This document shows, piece by piece, positions 1 to 6,337 of a stretch of 13,548 bases of DNA; the stretch's first letter is position 1; every line of letters starts with the position of its first letter. The notes beneath the pieces were generated by a model. The model ran no database searches. It was not told the origin of the DNA and saw only the letters and a program-made list of their open reading frames with translations. Origin of the DNA: FEN-1297 sp046705645 (GTDB lineage: Bacteria > Bacteroidota > Ignavibacteria > Ignavibacteriales > Ignavibacteriaceae). The stretch spans positions 1 through 13,548 of the forward strand of contig JBJKQE010000102.1 in NCBI GenBank assembly GCA_046705645.1, read 5' to 3'. The position numbers were made by a program, and so were the translations under genes.

Positions 1-60
1 ATAAGTTCTATTTTCTCTGAATAATTTTTGTATGGTAACAATTTGATTTCCGGTTATTTT

Positions 61-98
61 AATCAATAAAAACCCGCTGATTATTAAAATGCAGCGGG
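61..98 (-). terminator. Rho-independent terminator of the purC-like/psd/pssA/pur/tatA operon
   Basis: A perfect 7-bp inverted repeat, CCCGCTG (73-79) and CAGCGGG (92-98), has a 12-base loop. Read on the minus strand it is followed at once by TTTTTATT. It lies 37 bases after the stop of the last minus-strand tatA, which is the expected place for the end of this operon. Confidence 0.85.
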
Positions 99-135
99 CA
101 TAGATATAAATAATAAAATTTAATTACTACTGATT

Positions 136-330
136 TTATTTTTTATCTTCTTCTTTTTCTTTGCTATCCGGCTTTTTAATATCATCTTCAACGTCATTAA
201 TTGCTTTTTTAAATTCTCTTATGCCTTTACCAAGACCTTGAGCAAGATCGGGAATTTTTTTTGAGCCAAAAAGAATTAATATAACAAGAAGAATAACAAG
301 TATTTTGCCAATGCTTAAATCGTCTAACAT
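136..330 (-). CDS. tatA: TatA/TatE-family twin-arginine translocase subunit (copy 1, operon-distal)
   Basis: 64-residue TatA-type protein. A short N-terminal membrane helix (about residues 7-20) is followed by the F21-G22 hinge, then an amphipathic helix beginning KKIPDLAQGLGKGIREFKKA and a charged, disordered tail rich in Lys, Glu and Asp. TatA oligomers form the passage for folded proteins recruited by TatC, which is not in this window. It is the last of three tandem copies. The amphipathic helix is nearly identical to that of the next copy. Oddly, residue 9 at the start of the membrane helix is Lys, where the other two copies have Glu and TatA proteins usually have Glu or Gln. The ATG start has only a weak GGAT ribosome binding site. 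Family assignment is firm; distinguishing TatA from TatE or TatB function by sequence alone is not. Confidence 0.93.
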   Translation of the reverse strand: MLDDLSIGKILVILLVILILFGSKKIPDLAQGLGKGIREFKKAINDVEDDIKKPDSKEKEEDKK

Positions 331-388
331 TTTTTATCCGAAAATTAAAATTACTAACTTATAATATTCTTTAAGAATAAAACCAAGA

Positions 389-583
389 TTATTTGTTTTC
401 TGTTTTCTTATCCTGGTTATTAGGAATCTTTATATCATCCTCAACATCGCGTATAGCTTTCTTAAACTCCCTAATTCCTTTACCTAAGCCTTGAGCTAAA
501 TCGGGGATCTTTTTTGCACCAAACAAAACTAAAACAACAAGCAGAATAATTATCAGTTCGCCAGCACCTAGATTATCAAACAT
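389..583 (-). CDS. tatA: TatA/TatE-family twin-arginine translocase subunit (copy 2)
   Basis: 64 residues, with the classical layout: residues 1-9 including Glu9, membrane helix to about 20, F21-G22 hinge, amphipathic helix to about 44 and an acidic/basic tail. It forms the pore component of the Tat system at the inner membrane. The ATG is preceded by AAAGGTGA with good spacing. Residues 24-43 match copy 1 without change, but the DNA differs at many third positions. This suggests an old duplication kept by purifying selection rather than a recent tandem copy. It lies 79 bases downstream of copy 3 and 58 bases upstream of copy 1 in the same operon. Confidence 0.94.
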   Translation of the reverse strand: MFDNLGAGELIIILLVVLVLFGAKKIPDLAQGLGKGIREFKKAIRDVEDDIKIPNNQDKKTENK

Positions 584-662
584 TTTATCACCTTTTATTA
601 AAATTTTTCACTATCGAATCTAATAAATTTATTATAAAAAAGCGGTGCTATAATTCAAATCT

Positions 663-863
663 TTATTTGTGATGATTAACCTTTCCATTTTTGTCATTAT
701 TTGAATTTTTTGCTTCTTCTTCATCATCTTTAACTGCTTTTTTAAATTCCTGTAGACTTTTCCCTAAACCGCGGGCCAAATCGGGAATTTTTTTTGCACC
801 GAAAAGTACTAAAATTATTAGAAAAATAATTATAAATTCGCCAATACCAAAGTTTCCGAACAT
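663..863 (-). CDS. tatA: TatA/TatE-family twin-arginine translocase subunit (copy 3, first in operon order)
   Basis: 66 residues: a membrane helix with Glu9, the FGAKKIPDLA hinge and helix start, then a more divergent amphipathic helix (RGLGKSLQEFKKAVKDDEEE) and a His/Lys/Asn tail. It is the most different of the three copies, so it may have a separate role, for example TatB-like or used under other conditions; this is inference. The ATG has a good ribosome binding site, AGGGTGA, and begins 11 bases after the purQ stop, which indicates cotranscription with purSQ. No tatC is visible nearby. Confidence 0.93.
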   Translation of the reverse strand: MFGNFGIGEFIIIFLIILVLFGAKKIPDLARGLGKSLQEFKKAVKDDEEEAKNSNNDKNGKVNHHK

Positions 864-874
864 TTCTTCACCCT

Positions 875-1570
875 TTAATTAAAATTATTAATTATGGAAT
901 TTAGAATAAAACTTCCATCGGTATTACCCAGAACCGGGTCGGCTGATCTTTCCGGGTGAGGCATCATCCCTAATACATTTCCACCCTTATTTATTATTCC
1001 GGCAATATTTAGTACGGATCCGTTAGGATTAAATTCTTCCGATATTTCTCCTTTTGCCGAGGAATATTTAAATACTATTTGATTATTGTCCTCCAAAGAT
1101 TTCAAAGTATTATCATCTGCAAAATAATTTCCTTCGCCGTGAGCAATAGGAACTTTTAAAATCTTGCCGGGTTCTATATCATTTGTAAAAATTGTATTGC
1201 TGTTTTCAACAGAAAGATAAACATCTTTGCAAATGAACTGTAGGGATTTATTTTTTAATAGAACACCAGGCAGTAAACCGGCTTCCAACAGCACTTGAAA
1301 ACCATTACAAATACCGATTACTAATCCGCCTTTATTTGCAAATTCAATTACCGAATTCATTATCGGAGAAAATCTTGCTATAGCACCGCATCTCAAATAA
1401 TCTCCGTACGAAAAACCGCCGGGCAAAATTATAATATTTGAATTTTTTAAATTATCTTCTTTATGCCACAAAAAAGTTACGTCGGAATGATGGATTTTTT
1501 TTAAAGCATAATAGGCATCGTGATCGCAGTTTGACCCGGGGAAAACTACCACTCCGAATTTTGTATTCAT
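875..1570 (-). CDS. purQ: Phosphoribosylformylglycinamidine synthase subunit PurQ (glutamine amidotransferase)
   Basis: 231 residues, the normal size for stand-alone PurQ. It hydrolyses glutamine and passes ammonia to PurL, which converts FGAR to FGAM in de novo purine synthesis. It shows the class I amidotransferase triad: nucleophile Cys88 in GICNGFQ, and His205 and Glu207 in MMPHPER. The N-terminus has the PurQ motif VVVFPGSNCDHD, and LPGGFSYGDYLRCGAIA follows at about 49-65. Its ATG overlaps the purS stop (ATGA), so the two are translationally coupled, as expected for partners of the PurS-PurQ-PurL complex. purL is not in the window. Confidence 0.98.
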   Translation of the reverse strand: MNTKFGVVVFPGSNCDHDAYYALKKIHHSDVTFLWHKEDNLKNSNIIILPGGFSYGDYLRCGAIARFSPIMNSVIEFANKGGLVIGICNGFQVLLEAGLLPGVLLKNKSLQFICKDVYLSVENSNTIFTNDIEPGKILKVPIAHGEGNYFADDNTLKSLEDNNQIVFKYSSAKGEISEEFNPNGSVLNIAGIINKGGNVLGMMPHPERSADPVLGNTDGSFILNSIINNFN

Positions 1571-1839
1571 GCTACCTTGTCCTCCGAAGAGGTACCTTCG
1601 GACAGCGTATATTCATAATCTTCCATTATTGGGTTTGATAGTAGTTTTATACAATAATCTTTCACTTCTTTTTCGGCTGCTTTTTTATCATCAATATTCA
1701 CATTAAATTCAATAAATTTTCCTATCCTAGTATCTTTAATATTTGTTAGACCCAAATGAGCTGCACCTTTTTCAACTGCTTTACCCTGAGGGTCTAGAAT
1801 GGAAGGTCTTCTTTTTATAATTACGGTTACCTTAAACAA
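1567..1839 (-). CDS. purS: Phosphoribosylformylglycinamidine synthase subunit PurS
   Basis: 90-residue PurS, a small dimeric protein that bridges PurQ and small-type PurL in FGAM synthase. Recognisable parts are the N-terminal strand FKVTVIIKRRPSILDPQGKAVE, the central LGLTNIKDTRIGKFIEF and the C-terminal LSNPIMEDYEY. The start codon is TTG at 1839-1837: AGGA (1851-1848) stands 8 bases upstream, and the TTG gives the family N-terminus directly. The stop overlaps the purQ start. The presence of PurS implies the three-subunit enzyme rather than a single large PurL. Confidence 0.96.
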   Translation of the reverse strand: MFKVTVIIKRRPSILDPQGKAVEKGAAHLGLTNIKDTRIGKFIEFNVNIDDKKAAEKEVKDYCIKLLSNPIMEDYEYTLSEGTSSEDKVA

Positions 1840-1884
1840 TTTTGAAATCCTAATTTTTATTTATTGAAAAGCGGAAACTATTTG

Positions 1885-2604
1885 TCAGGTTTTTTTTGAA
1901 ATTAAAAAATAAATGTGCCGAAAAATACCAAATAGTATTATGAAAACAAATATATAGAATAGAGCCTTTCCCGAGGTTAAAATTAAAAGAATAATCGAAA
2001 GAACAACAAAACCGAAATGAAATGGTTTTGACTTTATGCCTTTCAAAGTAAATTTTGGGAGTGTATCATATTTTATTGTACTGACCATTAAAATTGAAAG
2101 TACAATAATTAAGGGAGTTATAAAAGTTGCTATGGGTTCCTGAAAACCAATGCCTTTTTCATAGTAAGTTAAAACGAACGCTGCGACAGTTATAGCAGAA
2201 GAGGGGATAGGCAATCCTTTAAAATAAGATTTATCAAATCCTACCAGTTGAACATTAAACCTGGCGAGACGGAATCCGCCGGCTATCATAAGAAGTGAAC
2301 TGATAATTACACCGAATGCATTATAATTAATAAAATGAGTTTCGTAAATTAAGAAGGCGGGTGCCGCACCAAAACTAACCAGATCAGATAAAGAATCTAG
2401 TTCAACTCCAAGCTCGCTGCTTGAATTCGTAAGCCTGGCCATAATACCGTCCAGTGCATCAAACAATGCTGCTATAATTATTAACCAAGCAGCGTAATTA
2501 TATTTATCCTGACTCGCATTAATAATAGAAAGGAAACCGCAAAACATATTCATTGCAGTGAAAAGGTTAGGTATTACCGAAGGAGTAATTCTTAATCTAT
2601 TCAT
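1885..2604 (-). CDS. pssA: CDP-diacylglycerol--serine O-phosphatidyltransferase
   Basis: 239-residue integral membrane enzyme making phosphatidylserine from CDP-diacylglycerol and serine. The CDP-alcohol phosphotransferase signature is complete: Asp49, Asp52-Gly53, Ala56-Arg57, Gly66, Asp70 and Asp74 (DALDGIMAR, then LGVELDSLSD). Several hydrophobic helices follow, including about 95-115, 155-175 and 195-232. Its ATG overlaps the psd stop (ATGA), so substrate producer and consumer are translationally coupled. The pair forms the phosphatidylethanolamine route. Confidence 0.97.
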   Translation of the reverse strand: MNRLRITPSVIPNLFTAMNMFCGFLSIINASQDKYNYAAWLIIIAALFDALDGIMARLTNSSSELGVELDSLSDLVSFGAAPAFLIYETHFINYNAFGVIISSLLMIAGGFRLARFNVQLVGFDKSYFKGLPIPSSAITVAAFVLTYYEKGIGFQEPIATFITPLIIVLSILMVSTIKYDTLPKFTLKGIKSKPFHFGFVVLSIILLILTSGKALFYIFVFIILFGIFRHIYFLISKKT

Positions 2605-3269
2605 TCGTTATCTGTATATTCAAAAAGAATTGATTCACCGGCTTTTAAATGTTCTCCTTTTTTTACTTTCGGCCGCCATTTTTCCGAAACTACAACATCA
2701 ACCCTGCTGCCGAATTTAATCATGCCGAATCTTTCCCCCATTTTTACATTATCACCCGGCTGAATTGTATAAATTATTCTTCTTGCAATAAAACCTGCTA
2801 CTTGTGTAAAAAATACTTTGCCATATTTACCTTCAATGCCGAATTCCGCACGTTCATTTTTTTCCGAGGCTTTATCTTCAAAAGCAGCTAAATACTTTCC
2901 TTTATAATATTTTAAATATTCCAATTTACCATCAACAGGAATTCTATTTACATGAACGTTTAAAGGCGACATGAAAATAGAAATTTGCCTTGCCTTATCG
3001 TTGATATATTTATTATCTATTACATCTTTAACAAGAAGGACTTTTCCATCTGCCGGTGAAACTATAATATTTTCATTTCCCGGAGAAGTTCTGTCCGGAT
3101 CTCTAAAAAAGTAAAAAGAAAATATAAGAAAAAGCAGGGGTACTGCAATAAGAATAAATTTTGCCGTTTCATTATCAATAAAAAAACTAACGATAATAAA
3201 AAAAAGCGTAATTATCGCTGTAATACCCAGGGTAGAATATCCGTATTTAGTAAGCATTTTTTTAAGCAC
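2601..3269 (-). CDS. psd: Phosphatidylserine decarboxylase, short (PSD-A-like) form
   Basis: 222-residue proenzyme that decarboxylates phosphatidylserine to phosphatidylethanolamine. Two membrane segments lie at about 13-31 and 37-54. The motifs are PADGKV (Asp74), NVHVNR (His106) and the self-cleavage site FGSR at 186-189. Cutting between Gly187 and Ser188 should give a small alpha chain with an N-terminal pyruvoyl group. The length and FGS site match the short bacterial form rather than the longer E. coli type with LGST. The start is uncertain: GTG at 3269 overlaps the upstream purC-like gene by 8 bases, while ATG at 3257 would lie just past its stop; neither has a strong ribosome binding site. 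Confidence 0.96.
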   Translation of the reverse strand: MLKKMLTKYGYSTLGITAIITLFFIIVSFFIDNETAKFILIAVPLLFLIFSFYFFRDPDRTSPGNENIIVSPADGKVLLVKDVIDNKYINDKARQISIFMSPLNVHVNRIPVDGKLEYLKYYKGKYLAAFEDKASEKNERAEFGIEGKYGKVFFTQVAGFIARRIIYTIQPGDNVKMGERFGMIKFGSRVDVVVSEKWRPKVKKGEHLKAGESILFEYTDNE

Positions 3270-3972
3270 TCATCATATTGAATAACTGATCCGTATAGTG
3301 CCTTATTTCTGCGGAAGTTGTGAATTTGTAGGGATCGATTCCGTTGTTGTTTTTGTTAAATGGAATTACTTTTACGCTGCGGGGAGTAAAATCATCTACA
3401 AGAAATATTTTTTCGTCAAATTTACCAAAACTGCACGAAGCTTCAGCCATTAAATAACCTCTTCTTTCAAAAAAAGATTTAAGTACGGCGTTAACCTTAG
3501 AACAAATCCGGCTGATTACTTTAATATCTTCATTCGTACATAAGTCAAAAGAAATCAGATGGCTTTCCGTAATTAAGGAATCTTTCCCTTCGCCGAAATG
3601 GATTTCGAAAATCGGCAGATTTAAAATCTCATTTTCTTTTTTAGTAAAAATTTTGGCTGTTCTTTTATCTATAACATTAATAATTTTTATATAGAACGGA
3701 AAGCGAGTATGTTTAACAAATTTAAGAGTGGTTTTATTATGCATCTTAACGAAAGCCGCAGGTATATGGTATTCTTTTAAATAATCAAAAAAGAAGGAAT
3801 TAATAGCTGCAAATTTTTCGCCTAAATTTTTTACTTTTACTTTTTTGTTGCCGTTTGAATTAAATGAATCGGGATACTCGATAATTAAATAATCCTGTTC
3901 ATCTATCGGCAATTCTTTTTTTAATAAGTTCTCATCAAAGCGCAAGTTATTGTAAGACTTGTTATTATTCAA
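3262..3972 (-). CDS. Divergent SAICAR synthetase (PurC)-like protein with degenerate active site
   Basis: With the TTG start at 3972 the protein has 236 residues, close to the usual bacterial PurC length. It can be lined up with PurC along its length: DYLIIEY; the helix ending EYHIPAAFVK; LNLPIFEIHFG; ITESHLISFDLCTNEDI; the long helix ICSKVNAVLKSFFERRGYLM; and a C-terminal SFGKF..VDDFTPRSV. Residues normally needed for ATP and CAIR/aspartate binding are changed. There is no GKAK loop at the N-terminus, the RNxAAGS segment reads INVIDKR, DFKLEFG reads EASCSFG, and DExSPDxxR reads DDFTPRSVK. Homology is my reading of the pattern; loss of SAICAR synthetase activity is inference. An upstream ATG at 4068 would lie upstream of the promoter and adds an unlike, very AT-rich extension, so I reject it. 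It heads the operon containing purSQ. Confidence 0.72.
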   Translation of the reverse strand: MNNNKSYNNLRFDENLLKKELPIDEQDYLIIEYPDSFNSNGNKKVKVKNLGEKFAAINSFFFDYLKEYHIPAAFVKMHNKTTLKFVKHTRFPFYIKIINVIDKRTAKIFTKKENEILNLPIFEIHFGEGKDSLITESHLISFDLCTNEDIKVISRICSKVNAVLKSFFERRGYLMAEASCSFGKFDEKIFLVDDFTPRSVKVIPFNKNNNGIDPYKFTTSAEIRHYTDQLFNMMSA

Positions 3973-3974
3973 AA

Positions 3975-3980
3975 CTTCCT
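3975..3980 (-). promoter_or_regulatory. Ribosome binding site deciding the TTG start of the PurC-like gene
   Basis: On the minus strand AGGAAG precedes TTG (3972-3970) by a short spacer within GAAAAGGAAGTTTTG. The far upstream ATG at 4068 has no such site. Confidence 0.65.
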
Positions 3981-4000
3981 TTTCAAATTTTAGTTGAGAA

Positions 4001-4028
4001 ATTATAAAAATTAGGTATAAAAAGTCAA
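4001..4028 (-). promoter_or_regulatory. Sigma70-type promoter of the minus-strand operon
   Basis: TTGACT (4028-4023) and TATAAT (4006-4001), read on the minus strand, are separated by 16 bp. Transcription would begin near 3994, giving a leader of roughly 20 bases containing the AGGAAG site before TTG 3972. This explains the start choice and marks the head of the operon that ends at the terminator at 98-61. Confidence 0.75.
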
Positions 4029-4043
4029 TCGAATATATTATAT

Positions 4044-4071
4044 TTGGACAAAAATTAAAAAAAATCATAAA
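4044..4071 (+). promoter_or_regulatory. Possible promoter for ybaB-recR
   Basis: TTGGAC (4044-4049) and CATAAA (4066-4071) are 16 bp apart in the divergent intergenic region, upstream of the strong ybaB ribosome binding site. The match to consensus is only fair and the region is AT-rich, so this is a weak call. Confidence 0.3.
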
Positions 4072-4093
4072 AAAAGTGTAGAAAATAATATAC

Positions 4094-4100
4094 AGGAGGA
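4094..4100 (+). promoter_or_regulatory. Strong Shine-Dalgarno site of ybaB
   Basis: AGGAGGA lies 5 bases before the ATG at 4106. It is the strongest ribosome binding site in the window, consistent with an abundant nucleoid protein. Confidence 0.85.
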
Positions 4101-4105
4101 TATTA

Positions 4106-4432
4106 ATGAAGGGCGGAATGCAAGGAATGTTGAAACAAGTGCAGAAAATGCAGGAAGAGATGCAAAAAGTGCAGAGTCAGCTTGGAAACTTAACAGTTAG
4201 CGAAGAAGCAGGTGGCGGAATGATAAAAGCTACAGCTAACGGTAATAAAGAAATAATTTCCGTTACTATCGACCCTCAAGTCATTAACCCGGAAGAAAAA
4301 GAAATTTTGGAAGATTTAGTAGTAGCTGCTGTCAATAAGGCGCTTCAATCTGCCAATAAGATGGCAGAAGATGAAATCTCAAAAGTAACTAAAGGAATGC
4401 TTCCTCCCGGAATGAATATCCCAGGATTTTAA
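4106..4432 (+). CDS. ybaB: YbaB/EbfC-family nucleoid-associated protein
   Basis: 108 residues, normal for the family. An N-terminal Met/Gln/Lys-rich coiled coil (residues 1-27) is followed by the conserved beta core with VSEEAGGGMIKATANGNKEI and VTIDPQVINPEEKEILEDL, a helix VAAVNKALQSANKMAEDE, and a Gly/Met/Pro-rich tail. The family forms tweezer-shaped dimers that bind DNA without strict sequence preference. It sits directly before recR, an arrangement conserved across bacteria (often with dnaX in front, absent here). Only 2 bases separate its stop from the recR start, and the recR ribosome binding site lies inside its last codons. Confidence 0.97.
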   Translation: MKGGMQGMLKQVQKMQEEMQKVQSQLGNLTVSEEAGGGMIKATANGNKEIISVTIDPQVINPEEKEILEDLVVAAVNKALQSANKMAEDEISKVTKGMLPPGMNIPGF

Positions 4433-4434
4433 AA

Positions 4435-5031
4435 TTGCAAATAGCCGAACCTTTATTAATTGCTATTGAAGAGTTAAGTAAGCTACCCGGGATTGGTAAA
4501 AAAACAGCGCAAAGATTAGCTCTTCATTTATTAAAAAGTGAAAAGGAATCCGTTGACAATCTTTTAAAAGCAATTCATGATTTAAAAACCCGCCTCGGAT
4601 TCTGCAGTAGATGCTTTAATCTTTCCGAAGAAGAATTATGTGATATTTGTAAAAATCCCAAAAGAGATAAATCCGTTATTTGTGTAGTTGAAGAAGCAAG
4701 TGATGTTATTGCTATTGAAAAAACCAACGAATATTTCGGGCTTTATCATATTTTAGGCGGAGTGCTTTCACCTCTATCCGGTATAGGCGCCGATTCTCTT
4801 AAAATAAAAGAATTAATTAAAAGGTTTGAAACGGAAGACATAAATGAAGTTATTCTCGCTTTGAATCCTGATACGGAAGGTGAGACAACAGCATTATATT
4901 TGGCTAAATTAATTAAACCTTTAGGAATAAAAGTATCAAGAATAGCTCGCGGTCTTCCAATCGGCGGTGATTTGGAATTTGCTGATGAAGCAACTATCGG
5001 CAGGGCAGTCTTAGGAAGAATTGTGTTGTAA
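4435..5031 (+). CDS. recR: Recombination mediator protein RecR
   Basis: 198 residues, the usual length. RecR forms a ring clamp and works with RecO (and RecF) to load RecA on gapped DNA. Domains in order: a helix-hairpin-helix with LSKLPGIGKKTAQRLALHLL (14-33); a four-cysteine zinc motif with Cys57, Cys60, Cys69 and Cys72; a Toprim domain with VVEEASD (84-90), GGVLSPLSGIGAD (108-120) and LALNPDTEGETTALY (141-155); and a C-terminal RIARGLPIGGDLEFADEATIGRA segment. The start is TTG at 4435, with AGGA at 4423-4426 and an 8-base spacer, the same arrangement as purS. Confidence 0.98.
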   Translation: MQIAEPLLIAIEELSKLPGIGKKTAQRLALHLLKSEKESVDNLLKAIHDLKTRLGFCSRCFNLSEEELCDICKNPKRDKSVICVVEEASDVIAIEKTNEYFGLYHILGGVLSPLSGIGADSLKIKELIKRFETEDINEVILALNPDTEGETTALYLAKLIKPLGIKVSRIARGLPIGGDLEFADEATIGRAVLGRIVL

Positions 5032-5765
5032 TGGCTGAATGGTATAAAGATTGGTTTGATACCAAAGAATATTTAAATGTTTACCGGCATAGAAATGAAC
5101 AGGATGCAAAAAAGCTTGTTAATTTGATCTTAGAAAATGTTGATATTCCTGCCGGCGGCAGGATATTAGATATGGCCTGCGGAAACGGCAGGCATTCGGT
5201 TATATTTGCAGAAAAAGGTTTTCAGGTAACTGCTGTGGATTTAAGTAAAAATTTACTTGATTTAGCAAAGAATTCCGCAGATAAAGCAGGTTTAAAAATA
5301 AATTTTGTAAATTCCGACTTGCGGTCGTTTTATACAGCCTCAAAATTCAATCTTGCAGTAAATCTTTTTACTAGTTTCGGATATTTTGAAGATGAATGTG
5401 ATAACTTCAAAATTTTAAGGAATGCTTATGATCATCTGTTTGAAAACGGATATTTCGTTATAGATTTTTTTAATAAAAGGTATATTGAAAATAATTTAGT
5501 ACCCGAATCTGCCGATGTGGCTTTTGAAGAAAAAATAATTCAAAAAAGAAGTATTGAAGGGAACAGGGTTGAAAAGCAAATTATAATCAAAAAGAACGGC
5601 AGTGAGAAACTTTTTCATGAATCCGTAAGAATGTATTGTAAAGAAGAATTATTTAAAGCTTTAAATTCGAAAGGGTTTAAAATAATAAAGTTTTTCGGGG
5701 ATTCAAGTGGAAAATCATTTGACTTAGAAAGTTCACCCAGAATTATTATTATTGCTCAGAAATGA
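5031..5765 (+). CDS. Class I SAM-dependent methyltransferase of unknown substrate
   Basis: 244 residues with a single Rossmann-type methyltransferase fold. Motif I is ILDMACGNGRHS (45-56), the acidic end of strand 2 is Asp70 in AVDLS, and motif II is NSDLRSF (95-100). The central strand NLAVNLFTSFGYF precedes the helix with NAYDHLFENGYFVIDFF. The C-terminal half (about 165-244) is a substrate-side beta region ending RIIIIAQK. The N-terminus WYKDWFDTKEYLNVYRHR resembles small-molecule methyltransferases of the Methyltransf_11/25 type, but nothing shows the substrate. The ATG overlaps the recR stop by one base (TAATG) and its stop overlaps the next lipoprotein start (ATGA), so it is coupled to both. 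Confidence 0.9.
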   Translation: MAEWYKDWFDTKEYLNVYRHRNEQDAKKLVNLILENVDIPAGGRILDMACGNGRHSVIFAEKGFQVTAVDLSKNLLDLAKNSADKAGLKINFVNSDLRSFYTASKFNLAVNLFTSFGYFEDECDNFKILRNAYDHLFENGYFVIDFFNKRYIENNLVPESADVAFEEKIIQKRSIEGNRVEKQIIIKKNGSEKLFHESVRMYCKEELFKALNSKGFKIIKFFGDSSGKSFDLESSPRIIIIAQK

Positions 5766-6337
5766 AGCTGTTTTTTTTAATTGCAATAGCAGTAATATTT
5801 AACGGCTGTAATTTATTCTCTACAAGGAGCGCAGAACCTCCGACTCAGCCGCGGGCGGACTATCAGCAGCCGGTTACTCCCGATATAGTAATTTCAAATC
5901 TTATTAATTCTTTGTACGATAAAAATGTTGAAAACTATATTTCATGCTTATCGGATTATTCTTTTACGCAAAAGGTATTCAAATTTTCACCATCCAGCGG
6001 GGCTATATCTCAGTTCCCTTCGCTTTCGGAGAACTGGGGGATTAAAAATGAAGAACAGTATTTTAATAATATGATATCAAAAATACCTCAAGGCGTTCCG
6101 ATAACACTGACTCTTACAAATGAATCTTACAGTCCTCAAGGCGACAGTCTGCTGTATACAGCTTCATATTCTTTAAATGTTCCTACTAATGATCCCAGTT
6201 TACCGGAAAATTATCAAGGAGATTTAAGGTTTAATATGATTCGCGATTCAAGAGCAATTTGGAGCATATATTACTGGCAGGATTCTAAAAACACCAGTCT
6301 TCCAAGCTGGAGTGAATTAAAAGGGAGGACTTATTAA
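5762..6337 (+). CDS. Small lipoprotein of unknown function (first of a pair)
   Basis: 191 residues. The N-terminus (KLFFLIAIAVIFNGC) is a lipoprotein signal peptide with the lipid-bearing cysteine at residue 16, although Phe at -3 is not ideal. A Pro/Gln-rich linker follows (about 20-41). The rest looks like a compact alpha+beta domain: a helix at about 43-56 (DIVISNLINSLYDKNVENYIS), then strands with ITLTLTNESYS and LLYTASYSLNVP, and a final GDLRFNMIRDSRAIWSIYYWQD. The helix-then-curved-sheet order ending in a Trp-containing strand resembles NTF2/SnoaL-like folds; this is inference from pattern. I do not recognise a named family. It probably sits in a periplasmic or outer-membrane leaflet, and it partners the next gene. 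Confidence 0.8.
   Translation: MKLFFLIAIAVIFNGCNLFSTRSAEPPTQPRADYQQPVTPDIVISNLINSLYDKNVENYISCLSDYSFTQKVFKFSPSSGAISQFPSLSENWGIKNEEQYFNNMISKIPQGVPITLTLTNESYSPQGDSLLYTASYSLNVPTNDPSLPENYQGDLRFNMIRDSRAIWSIYYWQDSKNTSLPSWSELKGRTY
6323..6329 (+). promoter_or_regulatory. Ribosome binding site supporting the ATT start of the second lipoprotein
   Basis: GGGAGGA lies inside the last codons of the first lipoprotein, 3-4 bases before ATT 6333. It is among the best ribosome binding sites in the window and has no ATG, GTG or TTG in frame after it before the lipobox. Confidence 0.65.

Noticed and set aside
1..66. Open frame running off the left edge on the minus strand from a TTG at 66, about 22 codons.
   Set aside because: No ribosome binding site, it begins in the terminator's T-run, and 22 codons is too short to tell from chance.
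691..882. Plus-strand open frame opposite tatA copy 3.
   Set aside because: Antisense shadow of a clearly conserved tatA gene, with no family resemblance.
2649..2891. Plus-strand open frame opposite psd.
   Set aside because: Antisense to conserved catalytic segments of psd; composition looks like a frame shadow.
3973..4068. N-terminal extension of the PurC-like protein from ATG 4068.
   Set aside because: It contains the operon promoter, lacks a ribosome binding site, and does not resemble PurC.
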